Numbered from the stretch's first letter, positions 7,597-16,785 are shown. The stretch: DNA of 35,154 nucleotides from an uncultured Gemmatimonadota bacterium (GCA_902825965.1 CADEDA010000026.1:1-35154); one strand, 5' to 3'. Translations and numbers: made by a program. The notes: generated by a model not told the origin, from the letters alone.

Positions 7597-10500
7597 TCAC
7601 CGCTGACCGGTCTCGTGCGCCTGCCGAAGCACGACCCGCCGCACGTTGTTCGATCGCTCACGGTCGATTCGACGGATCCAAGGATCGATCTCCACCGACC
7701 CCGGCATAGCAGACAGCGCCATGGACAGACTCGCGCCGCGGCGGGACGCCACCACGCTGCCCCGATGCAGGACTGAGTCTGCGCCATCGCGCACCGCGAC
7801 GTCGAACCGCTGCCCTTCGGCGGGCTCGTCACGCTCGCCGCCATCCGTGAGCCGCACCCGCACGGCATGGAACTCCGCCCGAAGTAGGTATCCGTCAGGA
7901 CGCGGCTCCACCCATGCCGAGTCCACCCGCAGGTCGTACAGCACCCGCTCGGTGAACCACTCGTCCACCAGCGCGCGATCGCCTTCCGTGACCGCCTCTG
8001 ACCGCAGCAGCGCGTGCAACTGCGGCGCCGTCGCTGCGCCGTGTGGTCCTCCCTCCGTCGCCACGAGTGTGCGAAGCGCACGCTCGACGGCGGAGTCGCC
8101 CAGCGCACCGCGCAGCGCGTGCATGGCCACAGCACCCTTGCCGTAGTAGAGATAGTCCTGGCCGGACGACTCAACGAGCGTCGGCTCCGGTTCGGCGTCC
8201 CACACGCGCCCGGAGAGGTAGCGGTCGTGGTCGTACGCGATGAGCTGCGGGAGTGCGGCGGCACCTCGTGTGTGCTCGACCGCCAACTGCTCCGAGTACT
8301 TGGCGAGCGTCTCCACGATCGTCGTGGCGCCCCGTACCTCGAGCGGGCTCACGGCGTAGCCCCACCATTGATGTGCCACCTCGTGCGCGACGCGCCGGGT
8401 GAGGAGATCCACGTCGTCGACGCGGGCGTCGGTGAGCACGCCTCGACCCTCGTTGAACATGATCATGCCGCTCAGGGCGAATCCGGCGAAGGGCCAGCGA
8501 CCGGGGACCTCGATGAGTCGTAGGTTCTTGTGCGGGTACCGGCCGAAGCGGGCGCTGAAGAGGCGCAGCGACGCCGTTGCCGCGTCCACGAAGCGTTCGG
8601 CATTGCGCCCGTGGTCCGGGTGGTGCCAGAACTCCACGAGCACGCCGTCCGCGCTGTCGCGCCGTACCGCGTACTCTGCCGAAGTGAACCCGAAACGGGC
8701 CGGCATGCGGTCGTCCACCCGGTACTCGAAGTAGCTGCGGTCCGCTGCCTTCCACGACCGGACCAGCGCACCGGGACCGAGGGCGGTCTGCCCGGACGTG
8801 GTGGACAGCGTGGCCCGCAGGGTGAGCCACGCATCCGACTGCGCCTCGGCACGAGCGACGCGCGTGAGGGAGTCGATGGCCGCGTGGGGCGACAGCCCTG
8901 CCGACCCGGGTGGGAGGCCGCGCCGGGTGCGCTCGCGCGACTCACCCAATTCGTACGAAGCGCGATAGCCGAACGACGGCATCGCCACGAGCATCGTGAC
9001 GTAACTGCCGTTGGATGACACATCAGGGTTGTAGCCGTCGGCGCGAATACCGTCCGACGCGATGCTGAACGAGTACTCGATGGTGGTGCTGTCTCCCGGC
9101 AGCAACGGCGACCCGAACGCGAAGGCCCGCACGCCGAAGCGCGGATCGTGATGCACCTGCGCTCCTTCGCGTACCGCGACGCGCACGTCGCGCGCTTCGC
9201 GTCGGAAGGTGATCCACACGGTGTCGATGGCCGAGGACGTGCGGTTGCGCACCGAGAGCGCGCCGCGGATGTCAGCGCGCCGCGCCCTCGGGGTGAAGTC
9301 GACCGCGATATCCACGTGGGACACCGAAGGCTGTGGTGTGCCGGACAACCGACGGTACGCACGCTCGTAGTCCACGCGCCACGCGACACTCGCGTCGCTG
9401 CTTTCCCAGGCTTGCCGCACGTTGGTCTGGTAGAAGACCGCGCCGCCTGTGGCCACGGCGAGCCCGCCGGCCACGACCATCATGCGCCGGGCCGGTGCAC
9501 CGCCGCGAAGCAGTGCGTCCATACGGCCACCTCCCGCCGGGCGCCGGCCTCGAGGCCACACCGCCCAGGCCATCGCGGTGAGCAGCAGCGCCACGGTCGT
9601 CCAGTACAGCATGAACGCGGCGAAGCTCGCAGCCGCCGCCCCGTAGCCGTCGAACTCCGAGAACGACAGCTCGGGTGCCGACGCGAAGCGCAGCAATGGG
9701 TGTTCCACTCCGACGAGCGAACCCGCCGCCGCCAGTGCGATGAGCAGCACGGAGAGCAGCATGCCGACCCAACGGTTCCCCGAGAGCACCTGCACGGCTA
9801 CTACCAGAAGCGCCGTGAGTGCCAATGGGTACCCGACGTACCAGAACTGCGACCCATACACCCACGGATCGATCGGCAGGCCGTCGCCCACTAGCTGTAC
9901 CGCCGCCGCCACGAGGAGTCCCAGGGCGAGGAGGGCCGTGGGCACGAGCACAAGTGCGAGCAACTTCGAGAGAACGAAGGCGCCGTTCGAGGCAGGCGTG
10001 GCGTCCACGAGGCCATCGATGCGGACGGCTCGTTCCCGCCACACGAGCTCCGCGCCGAAGTACACCAGCGCGAGCAGCGCGAACAGACGGAGTGGGATCG
10101 CGCCGACCATCTCTCCACTGCTGGCCAGTATCCGTGTGCCATACTCGGCGTTCAAGAGGCGCGTGTACGTCTCCACCGCCGTGATGAACACGAACAACAG
10201 CAGCAGTGCCTGGACGACGCGCGCCCCGAACAGCTGCTTGAATTCCAGCCGGACGCTCGACCCAACGGCTCGAAGCAGGTGCCCGCGCGATGCGCCCGTG
10301 GGCATGACCGGTGCATACGGGAGGGTCGGTGCAGCTGCGGCTGCCACCGGTGCGTCCGGTCGAGGGCGATTGCGGCGCGCGCCCGCCCCGAGCACGAGGT
10401 GGCGCGTGGCCATCACGATGGTGAGCGCGGCGACCACCAGTACACTCAGTCGATTGTACAGATAGTGCCCGGTCAGGGACACGAGTCTCAGGTTGCGATC

Positions 10501-11193
10501 GTCGAGCGTCCAGTAGCGGGACTGCTCGAACACCGCTGACAGCCCGAACGGATCCATCAGCGCGGCGCGACCGAGCCCCTCCGCCGTGACGGGCGTGCTG
10601 TTGGCCATGAGCGGCGAGTCGCCAAGCATCGCCGCGGTCATGTAGAGCGCGAAGATCGCCACGCCGCCGACGTACGTGGCGAGCGAGCTGCGCGTGCGCC
10701 AGCCCACCGCACACAGCAGCGCCGACACGAGCAGCAGGTTGGGCAGGATGAGTGTGCACAGCGCCTGTGCGTACGGAGCGATGCGGATCGCTCCGAGGGT
10801 GTCCGGCTCGAGTGGCAAGATGAGCGGTGCGAGGAACAGCACGCCGATGGCGAGCGACATCGCCAGCAGGCCGGCCAGCACGACGCCGAGATAGCGCGTG
10901 GCCACGTAGACCGCCCGGGACACCGGTCGCGAGAAGATCAGCTCGCGCATGTTGTACTCGTCGTCGCGCAGGACGCCGCTCGCCGCGAAGAGCGTCTGCG
11001 AGAAGAGCAGCCACAGCGACAGCAACCCACTCGCGCGCATCACGGCGTATGGGGAGTTCACGTGCGCCGACTCGGCGCCGTAGCCCGTTTGCACCAGCAT
11101 GAGTGCCAGACCGCACACCGTCAGCGTGACCAGGGCGAACGGGATGCGCCGCGTGTGGTAGCGCAGCTCGAAGTTCACGAGTTGCGTGAACAT
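7597..11193 (-). CDS. ABC-2 permease fused to M1-family metallopeptidase
   Basis: A 1198-residue two-part protein. The N-terminal half carries a first block of about six membrane helices (residues 15-265), a second block (about 310-560) starting after the juxtamembrane segment FKQLFGARVVQALLLLF, and one more helix near 573-590. This resembles duplicated ABC-2 permeases. The second half is an M1 (aminopeptidase N-like) domain, with the zinc motif HEVAH at 937-941 and a third ligand Glu at about 961 (VETLAKYSE). A downstream YYGKGAVAMHALR segment matches the M1 region around the catalytic Tyr. The peptidase part should lie outside the membrane. Its ATPase partner ends one base upstream. The substrate is unknown; export plus processing or degradation of peptides is an inference. 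Confidence 0.9.
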   Translation of the reverse strand: MFTQLVNFELRYHTRRIPFALVTLTVCGLALMLVQTGYGAESAHVNSPYAVMRASGLLSLWLLFSQTLFAASGVLRDDEYNMRELIFSRPVSRAVYVATRYLGVVLAGLLAMSLAIGVLFLAPLILPLEPDTLGAIRIAPYAQALCTLILPNLLLVSALLCAVGWRTRSSLATYVGGVAIFALYMTAAMLGDSPLMANSTPVTAEGLGRAALMDPFGLSAVFEQSRYWTLDDRNLRLVSLTGHYLYNRLSVLVVAALTIVMATRHLVLGAGARRNRPRPDAPVAAAAAPTLPYAPVMPTGASRGHLLRAVGSSVRLEFKQLFGARVVQALLLLFVFITAVETYTRLLNAEYGTRILASSGEMVGAIPLRLFALLALVYFGAELVWRERAVRIDGLVDATPASNGAFVLSKLLALVLVPTALLALGLLVAAAVQLVGDGLPIDPWVYGSQFWYVGYPLALTALLVVAVQVLSGNRWVGMLLSVLLIALAAAGSLVGVEHPLLRFASAPELSFSEFDGYGAAAASFAAFMLYWTTVALLLTAMAWAVWPRGRRPAGGGRMDALLRGGAPARRMMVVAGGLAVATGGAVFYQTNVRQAWESSDASVAWRVDYERAYRRLSGTPQPSVSHVDIAVDFTPRARRADIRGALSVRNRTSSAIDTVWITFRREARDVRVAVREGAQVHHDPRFGVRAFAFGSPLLPGDSTTIEYSFSIASDGIRADGYNPDVSSNGSYVTMLVAMPSFGYRASYELGESRERTRRGLPPGSAGLSPHAAIDSLTRVARAEAQSDAWLTLRATLSTTSGQTALGPGALVRSWKAADRSYFEYRVDDRMPARFGFTSAEYAVRRDSADGVLVEFWHHPDHGRNAERFVDAATASLRLFSARFGRYPHKNLRLIEVPGRWPFAGFALSGMIMFNEGRGVLTDARVDDVDLLTRRVAHEVAHQWWGYAVSPLEVRGATTIVETLAKYSEQLAVEHTRGAAALPQLIAYDHDRYLSGRVWDAEPEPTLVESSGQDYLYYGKGAVAMHALRGALGDSAVERALRTLVATEGGPHGAATAPQLHALLRSEAVTEGDRALVDEWFTERVLYDLRVDSAWVEPRPDGYLLRAEFHAVRVRLTDGGERDEPAEGQRFDVAVRDGADSVLHRGSVVASRRGASLSMALSAMPGSVEIDPWIRRIDRERSNNVRRVVLRQAHETGQR

Positions 11194-11194
11194 G

Positions 11195-12097
11195 TCAGGA
11201 CGTCGCGCCTGCGGCGGGACGCTCGGCGCCGGCCGACGTGAGCGCGCGGAAGTACACGTCTTCCAGCGTCGGTGACGTCGGCGCGAAGTCCTTGTCGGGC
11301 ATGGAGTCGGACAGCACCCGGATGCGCGAGCGCCCGGCGTGCAGTTGCGACGAGAGCACGCGATGCTGGCGCGACTGCGCGGCGAGCGCGTGGCGATCGA
11401 CGGTGCGGGTCCACAGCTGTCCCTCGAGTCCGGCCGCGAGGTCGTCCGGCACTCCCTGGCACACCACGCGACCGTCGGCCATGATGGCCATGCGTGTGCA
11501 GATCTGGCGGACGTCTTCCACGATGTGCGTGGAGAGGATCACGACCATCTCGTCACCGAGTTCGCTGAGCAAGTTGTAGAAGCGGCCGCGCTCGGCCGGA
11601 TCGAGCCCCGCCGTCGGCTCATCGACGATGACCAGTGTCGGGTTCCCTAACAGCGCCTGGGCAATGCCGAAGCGTTGCCGCATCCCGCCCGAGAATCCGC
11701 TGACCGCCCGCGTGCGATGATCCCAGAGATTGACCTGCACGAGCAGCGCGTCCACCTGTTCTCGCCGGCTGCGTCGGTCGGTCAGTCCCTTGAGCAGGGC
11801 CAGGTGGTCGAGCAGTTCGCGCGCCGACAGCCCGGGGTAGACACCGAAGTCCTGTGGGAGGTAGCCCAGCCGCCGACGATGCGCCGAGACGTCGTCGAAG
11901 ATGGAGAGGCCGTCGAAGCGCACCGTGCCGGCATCGGGACGCTGCAGCGTGGCGAGCGTGCGCATCAGCGTTGACTTGCCCGCGCCGTTCGGGCCCAGCA
12001 GACCGAACAGGCCGTTGCCGATGGACAAGGTGACGCCCTGCAGGGCGCGCACTCCGTTGTCGTACTGAATGGAGACTGCTTCGATCTCGAGTTTCAT
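11195..12097 (-). CDS. ABC transporter ATP-binding protein
   Basis: A 300-residue ATPase of the ABC-2/drug-exporter class. Walker A is GPNGAGKST (35-43), the Q-loop Gln is in LPQDFG (82), the signature FSGGMRQR is at 135-142, and Walker B is LVIVDEP (Asp159, Glu160). The H-loop follows in LSTHIVEDV. A C-terminal extension of about 80 residues follows, as in exporter ATPases. Start ATG 12097 places the first beta strand normally; an upstream GTG-type extension is Pro/Arg-rich and unlikely. Only one base separates its stop from the permease/peptidase start, so the two form one transporter and are translationally coupled. The LysR gene diverges upstream. Confidence 0.95.
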   Translation of the reverse strand: MKLEIEAVSIQYDNGVRALQGVTLSIGNGLFGLLGPNGAGKSTLMRTLATLQRPDAGTVRFDGLSIFDDVSAHRRRLGYLPQDFGVYPGLSARELLDHLALLKGLTDRRSRREQVDALLVQVNLWDHRTRAVSGFSGGMRQRFGIAQALLGNPTLVIVDEPTAGLDPAERGRFYNLLSELGDEMVVILSTHIVEDVRQICTRMAIMADGRVVCQGVPDDLAAGLEGQLWTRTVDRHALAAQSRQHRVLSSQLHAGRSRIRVLSDSMPDKDFAPTSPTLEDVYFRALTSAGAERPAAGATS

Positions 12098-12206
12098 GGC
12101 GAGGTCACCGTGCGATGGGAATAGGCGAGGCGGCGCGACGAGCGGTTCGGTGGCTCGTACGCCGATGGGCACATGTAGTTTCAGGTGACGATTGCTAATG
12201 TTTGCC

Positions 12207-12221
12207 TTAAGTTGTGCTTAA
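12207..12221. promoter_or_regulatory. LysR-type operator-like palindrome (T-N11-A)
   Basis: TTAAG-TTGTG-CTTAA is a perfect 5-bp dyad with a 5-bp spacer. It fits the T-N11-A rule for LysR-type binding sites. It touches the LysR start codon and lies in the 123-bp gap shared with the divergent ABC operon. This position suits autorepression and control of the transporter. Confidence 0.5.
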
Positions 12222-13126
12222 TGCTGACATCATCTGACTTTCGATTCTTCCTCGTTCTGGCGCGGTCCGAGTCGCTTGCGGCGGCGGCGCGCGAGCTCGA
12301 CGTGACGCCATCTGCGGTGACGCAGCGACTGCAAGAGCTGGAGCATCGCGTGGGCGTGCGGTTGGTCGTGCGGAGTGGTCGCCGACTGCTGCTCACCGAC
12401 GAAGGCGAGCTGCTGGCAGACCGCGGCCGAGACATCACCGACGAGATCGCGGAGTTGAGCGAGACGTTGGTGGCCCGGCGCGGCGAGGTCGCCGGACACC
12501 TGCGCGTCATCGCGCCGCTCGGCTTCGGACGTCGCTACGTGGCACCGGTGGCCGCGGCATTCTTGGCGGAGCATCCGGCGGTGACACTCGACCTGACGCT
12601 GTCCGATCGCCTCGGCTGGTTTGCCGACACGTCGTGGGATGTGGCCGTGCACATCGGCGAGACCCGGCCCGCGGGATTGGCGGCTCAGACGCTCGCACCG
12701 AACCGTCGTCTGCTGTGCGCGTCACCGGCATTCGTCGAGCGTTACGGATCTCCGGCGTCCCCGACGGCGCTCCGTGAGTTCCGCTGCATCGCGCTGCGCG
12801 AGAACGACGAAGACGTGACGATGTGGCGGTTCACCAATGCCGCGGGCGAGACGTCGCATGTGCGCATCGATCCCGAGCTCGCGAGCAACGACGGCGACGT
12901 CGTCCGCGAATGGGCGATCGGGGGACACGGCGTGGTCGTTCGCTCGGAGTGGAGCGTCGCCGACGACGTGCGGGCAGGTAGACTGGTGCCGCTGCTGGAG
13001 GACTACGCACTCCCCTCGGCGGATGTGCTGGCGCTCATGGGACCGAACAAAGGACGCTCGGCGCGGACATCGCAGCTGGTCGCGGTGTTGCGCGACGCGC
13101 TCACGCCTACGCCCTGGCGTGCGTAG
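12221..13126 (+). CDS. LysR-family transcriptional regulator
   Basis: A 301-residue regulator. The N-terminal winged helix-turn-helix (SSDFRFFLVLARSESL, then AARELDVTPSAVTQRLQELE and the wing GRRLLLTDEGE) is classic LysR. It is followed by a linker helix and a periplasmic-binding-protein-like effector domain (HLRVIAPLGFGRRYVAPV onwards). The sequence resembles the DsdA/CrgA-like subgroup with a 'PxxFxxxHPxVxLDL' segment. ATG 12221 starts the protein five residues before the first helix, as usual; a GTG at 12185 would add 12 residues. It is divergent from the ABC/M1 operon, which is its most likely target. The inducer is unknown. Confidence 0.93.
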   Translation: MLTSSDFRFFLVLARSESLAAAARELDVTPSAVTQRLQELEHRVGVRLVVRSGRRLLLTDEGELLADRGRDITDEIAELSETLVARRGEVAGHLRVIAPLGFGRRYVAPVAAAFLAEHPAVTLDLTLSDRLGWFADTSWDVAVHIGETRPAGLAAQTLAPNRRLLCASPAFVERYGSPASPTALREFRCIALRENDEDVTMWRFTNAAGETSHVRIDPELASNDGDVVREWAIGGHGVVVRSEWSVADDVRAGRLVPLLEDYALPSADVLALMGPNKGRSARTSQLVAVLRDALTPTPWRA

Positions 13127-13231
13127 GCGGCCAGGCGCACGGTGACGGACTCGTGTCCACACTACGAAGGCTCGGCCAAAGAACACAACCTCCCACACTC
13201 ACGGCATCCCGAGGTGCAGCGCATCGCGCCG

Positions 13232-13544
13232 TCAGGGGAGCCCCACGTCCTCCTGAGACGACGGCGTCGGCGTGTGGTAGATTCCGCTCCCGCCGATGCC
13301 AAAGGCGAGCGCACGTTCTACAGGATCATTCTTCAAGATGATCTCACCGAGCTTCGCGTGCAGCGCCGTCGAGCCACTGCCCGCGCCACTGCCCGCGCCA
13401 CTGCCCGCGCCACTGACCGGTCTGGCAGGTGCGCAGCTCAACGCGCTTCGCGAGCTCGGCCAGCGTGGCATCGCCTTTGAGCGCGGCGAGTGCGACCTTG
13501 GCCTTGAAGGCCGAGGAGTGATCGCGACGCGGACGACGGGGCAA
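13232..13544 (-). pseudogene. IS3-family transposase OrfA remnant (frameshifted)
   Basis: On the minus strand, FKAKVALAALKGDATLAELA (about 13510-13450) is the OrfA helix-turn-helix of IS3 elements. It ends in a repeated GQWR run. The expected next part, LHAKLGEIILKNDPVERAL (about 13360-13305), resembles the OrfA leucine-zipper region but is in a different frame. The frame break falls at or near a 12-bp tandem expansion. No OrfB catalytic domain or clear terminal repeats are seen. This is a dead insertion-sequence fragment; it occupies most of the 713-bp gap between the LysR gene and the serine hydrolase. Confidence 0.75.
13374..13416. repeat. 12-bp tandem repeat inside the IS3 remnant
   Basis: Three full copies of CCACTGCCCGCG plus a partial fourth (CCACTG). 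On the minus strand they encode repeated Gly-Gln-Trp-Arg within what would have been the single QW segment of OrfA. The expansion probably arose by slippage in the decaying element. Confidence 0.9.
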
Positions 13545-13839
13545 GTGGGTTCCGGTGAAGTGAGCGGAACGTCGCTCAGGGAGCCCGGCTGTCTACAGCG
13601 CGTGCTGTCCGAAGAACCGGGGCCACTTCAATTCAGCGTGGGGCGAGGATGTCAGGCAACCTCGAAACGTAGGACTTGGACGCGGATGCTCCTGTCGCAC
13701 CTGGAGGCAAGGGACGGAAAGACGATGCCGCGGGATGGCGTTCTTCCAATCCGGAATCCCGCGACCATATCCTGCGTACGGGCATCCCACGGATCGGTCA
13801 CCTGATTGACCACCGACCCACTGAACTCTGGAGAGTGCA

Positions 13840-15345
13840 ATGCTGCCTCGTACCGCTCGTGTGCTGGTCGTCGCCATGATGCTGTGGGCGCAGCCCACCT
13901 TGGCGGGTCAGGGCGAGTCGCTCTACCACGAGGCCTTCCGGAAGCTGCATGAGGCCGGCCAGTTCAACGGCGCCGTCCTCATCACCAAGGGCGACACGGT
14001 CGTCCTCGATGCCCATTTCGGTGACGGCGACAAACTCGAGGGGACGCGGCTCACGACCAACTCCCTCTACCGCCTCGCCTCCGTCTCCAAGACCATCACC
14101 TCGGCGGCGGTGCTCTCGTTGGTCGACGCCCGCAAGCTCTCGCTCGACGATCCGGTGCAGAAGTTCCTGCCGGCGTTTCCCTATCCGGACATCAGGGTGC
14201 TGCACCTGCTACAGCACAGCAGCGGGTTGCCGGAATACATCTTCGGGGTGGGCGACTACTGGAAGGACCGCACGGCGATGATGACCAACCGTGACGTGGT
14301 CCACTGGCTCGTGGACACGAAGCCGGAACTGGCCTTCACCCCGGGCCAGAGCTGGGATTACTCCAACACCGGGTATGCCTTGCTGCCGCTGCTTATCGAG
14401 GCCGTCACCAAGGAGCGGTATGCGGTCTACCTCCGGCGCGCGGTCTTCGCGCCCGCCGGCATGCGGAGCAGCTACCACATCTCCGAGCTCGGGCCGGCGG
14501 AGCGGGCCCGGATGGCCCGGGGACACGGCTTCGACTACGGCGCAGGGGTGGATGTCCGGGTCGACCGGCATCCCGTGCTCGGTGCCGCATTCACGGCGGA
14601 CAGTATCTACGGTGCTGGCGATGTCTTCTCGACCGCACGCGACCTGCTCGCCTTCGATCGGGCCCTGAAGGCCGGCAAGCTCATCTCGCCCGCGCTGCAG
14701 GCCGCAGCGTACACCTCGCTGATGCTGCCCGAGGGACTTCCTGCGGGCTATGGACTCGGATGGCAGGTGGCGGAATCCGACTTCACCGGACGTATCATCC
14801 ATCATCACGGCCAAGGTGATGGGTACCGCACGCGGTACTATCGTTTCCTCGACCGAGGCATCACGATCGTCACCCTGCAGAATGCGCGGGAGAGGTACGC
14901 CGACGAGGCAGTGCGGATCGCCCAGCAGCTGGCCTTCAAGGGGGCCTACACGTTGCCGGGCGTTTCGCTGGCCGAGGCGCTGAGCCGAACAATGGTCAGT
15001 AAGGGGGTGGAGGCAGCCCTGTCGCAGGTGGCCGAGGTCGCCAAGGCGCCCGGGCAGTGGTCGGTCGTCAAGCGAGACCTGGACAACCTCGCCCTGACCC
15101 ACTGGTTCCGAGGCGATCGGCCACTCGCCATCAGGTTCTTCCGCAGCTACCTCGCTCTGGCGCCCGAAGAGCCCGGACCGTACGCCACGCTCGCCGAAGC
15201 ACTGGGCGACATGGGACGAGCGGAGGAGTCGCGGGCGGAGTATGCCAGAGCGCTGGAAGTCGCGAACAAGGATCCGCAGCGATGGGCGCGCGAGATCACG
15301 CAGATCAGGAAGGCGATGGGGGACAAGGAGGAGGCCTCGCCATGA
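13840..15345 (+). CDS. Exported beta-lactamase-fold serine hydrolase with C-terminal TPR-like repeats
   Basis: A 501-residue protein. The signal peptide (residues 1-22, ending TLA-GQG) directs it to the periplasm. The class C beta-lactamase/PBP-like domain has SxxK as SVSK (81-84), YxN as YSN (174-176) and a His-Gly motif near 321-326. This catalytic set also occurs in esterases, D-aminopeptidases and the LACTB family. About residues 385-490 form helical repeats of TPR type (FFRSYLALAPEEPGPYATLA, then EESRAEYARALEVA). This arrangement is common in 'serine hydrolase' family proteins that are not true beta-lactamases, so resistance should not be assumed. GGAG at 13830-13833 precedes ATG 13840. 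Confidence 0.92.
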   Translation: MLPRTARVLVVAMMLWAQPTLAGQGESLYHEAFRKLHEAGQFNGAVLITKGDTVVLDAHFGDGDKLEGTRLTTNSLYRLASVSKTITSAAVLSLVDARKLSLDDPVQKFLPAFPYPDIRVLHLLQHSSGLPEYIFGVGDYWKDRTAMMTNRDVVHWLVDTKPELAFTPGQSWDYSNTGYALLPLLIEAVTKERYAVYLRRAVFAPAGMRSSYHISELGPAERARMARGHGFDYGAGVDVRVDRHPVLGAAFTADSIYGAGDVFSTARDLLAFDRALKAGKLISPALQAAAYTSLMLPEGLPAGYGLGWQVAESDFTGRIIHHHGQGDGYRTRYYRFLDRGITIVTLQNARERYADEAVRIAQQLAFKGAYTLPGVSLAEALSRTMVSKGVEAALSQVAEVAKAPGQWSVVKRDLDNLALTHWFRGDRPLAIRFFRSYLALAPEEPGPYATLAEALGDMGRAEESRAEYARALEVANKDPQRWAREITQIRKAMGDKEEASP

Positions 15346-15575
15346 GCCACCCCAGGAAGCTCGGCGGCGAATAGGCGATGTGACTGGCGTCGTTGACTGC
15401 CATCTCGCTGGCGCTCTTGGTGGAGATGGCCCCGGCCCAGTCCGTGCTCACCCGACGCCTCGAGCGGGGTACGCACCCGGTCGCCGTCCCGCCCAGCGCC
15501 GCGGCCGAGTTCCTGTTCTCCTTACCGGGGACATAGGTAACCCTGCTCGTGTGGCACGTAACCGGGGAGGTTGCG

Positions 15576-16133
15576 ATGCCGTGGCAGGAGATTCGACCAA
15601 TGGACTAGAAGAAGAAGTTCGTTCGAGAGTACCGGCGCGGGCTGTACACGATGACGGAGCCGGCGGAGCGCTACGCCAACAGCCGGACGGCGGGCTACGC
15701 GCTTGTGCGACGGGTCGAGGAGCTCGGCGTGGCCGGCGCTGCTGCTCGCGGAAAAGCGCGCACACCCGGCGTGGGGCCCCGGGATGTTGCTGCACTGGCT
15801 CGAGCCGCGGCATCGCGCGATCCGGCACTGGCCGCCGTTCGTGACGCGGGCGCTCTGCGGGCTCTCGCATCTCACCGTGTGGTGGATGCGCCTCGGCGTT
15901 CCGTACTAGCGTTTCCATCCGGCGTCGCCACAGGAGAACGGGGTGCACGAGCGAATGCATCGGACCTTGACGCGCGAGGCGATCCGCCCGCCGCGCAAGT
16001 CTCCGTCGCGCATCCCACGACTCGCATACCCAGGGCACTAGACGGTGAAGCGCGTGACGACCGTCGGCACCTTCCGCTTCAAGACGAAGCTGCTCTTCAT
16101 CGCACACGCCCCGCGCGGCTCTCACATCGGGCT
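15576..16133 (+). pseudogene. IS481-family transposase remnant (stop, frameshifts, central deletion)
   Basis: The start reads MPWQEIRPMD, then an in-frame stop, then KKKFVREYRRGLYTMTEPAE, which is the N-terminal HTH of IS481 transposases. After a frameshift comes AHPAWGPGMLLHWLEPRH (from about 15755), the usual 'AHPxWGPKKLL' region. From 15910, in another frame, come FHPASPQENGVHERMHRTL and LAYPGH, a stop, and KRVTTVGTFRFKTKLLFIA. These are the C-terminal catalytic-Glu and tail segments. Most of the DDE core between them is missing. Homology stops around 16133, where the cassette array begins. The element is dead and strongly decayed. Confidence 0.85.
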
Positions 16134-16142
16134 GCGTGTTAT

Positions 16143-16586
16143 CTATCTCCCCGGCTGTTCACCCCGGTCGCGCGGGCCCGCGAGGAACTCGTGGACGCGT
16201 CCGGCGTCGAGGCCACGCGCGACGAACGGCTGGCGGGCGAGTGCATCCGGGCTGCCGAGCACGCCGAAGAGCAGATGCTCGCACGCGACCTGGTCGGTGC
16301 CCAGCGCGTGCGCCTCGACCATGGCGCGCTCGATGACAGCCTTCGCGGAGGGCGTGTACGGGATATCGAAGCGATCCTCGGGCGTGCGTCGGTCCGGCGC
16401 CAGCGACCGCTCGAGCTCGGCGGCCACGACGTCCGGTGGCGCGTCGGCAAGGAGGCGCGTGATAGCGGTCGGGGCTGTCCGCAACACGCCGAGCGCCAGG
16501 TGCGCGGGCCGGACGTGGTCGTGGTGCAGCCGATGCGCCTCGGAGCGAGCGGCGGCGAGCGCGAGCTTCAGGTCATCCGTGAACAT
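16143..16586 (-). CDS. Stand-alone Clp N-terminal-domain protein (cassette gene)
   Basis: A 147-residue protein consisting of two Clp N repeats. The first runs LKLALAAARSEAHRLHHDHV, then PAHLALGVL. The second runs YTPSAKAVIERAMVEAHALG, then ACEHLLFGVL. This is the substrate- and adaptor-binding domain of ClpA/ClpC with no AAA+ module. Such proteins may modulate or mimic Clp substrate docking; that is inference. ATG 16586 is preceded by GGAGG at ideal spacing. It is the last cassette gene: its start lies just after the R' core of the first attC-like site (minus strand). Its stop TAG directly adjoins an ATAAC sequence. Confidence 0.85.
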   Translation of the reverse strand: MFTDDLKLALAAARSEAHRLHHDHVRPAHLALGVLRTAPTAITRLLADAPPDVVAAELERSLAPDRRTPEDRFDIPYTPSAKAVIERAMVEAHALGTDQVACEHLLFGVLGSPDALARQPFVARGLDAGRVHEFLAGPRDRGEQPGR

Positions 16587-16611
16587 GGCGAGCCTCCGAA
16601 CGCGCGTGCAG

Positions 16612-16747
16612 GCATAACGTGTGCTTGTGCTGCGAGCGCTCCCATAAAATGCGGTTGTGGGGCCTCGGCAAACCCATATAGAAGATGAAGCCGAGGCCCC
16701 ACAACCGCTACCGCCCCCGCGCTCGTCGGCAGCAAGCGTCGTTAGGC
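16612..16747 (-). repeat. attC-like site 1
   Basis: Minus strand: the core GCCTAAC and end core GTTATGC flank a long imperfect palindrome. The central stem 16651-16669 with 16690-16708 is 19 perfect base pairs around a 20-nt loop. Outer segments GCTTGCTGCCGACGAGCG and CGCTCGCAGCA pair imperfectly with unpaired bases, as in attC sites. It follows the gene at 16786-18045. Confidence 0.82.
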
Positions 16748-16785
16748 CCCGACGCACGATGCCCGTGTGGCGTTGAGTCCCGACG

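Noticed and set aside
13840-15345. An antibiotic-resistance beta-lactamase
   Set aside because: The fold and SxxK/YxN motifs are shared by many esterases and peptidases, and the C-terminal TPR-like repeats are not found in resistance enzymes.
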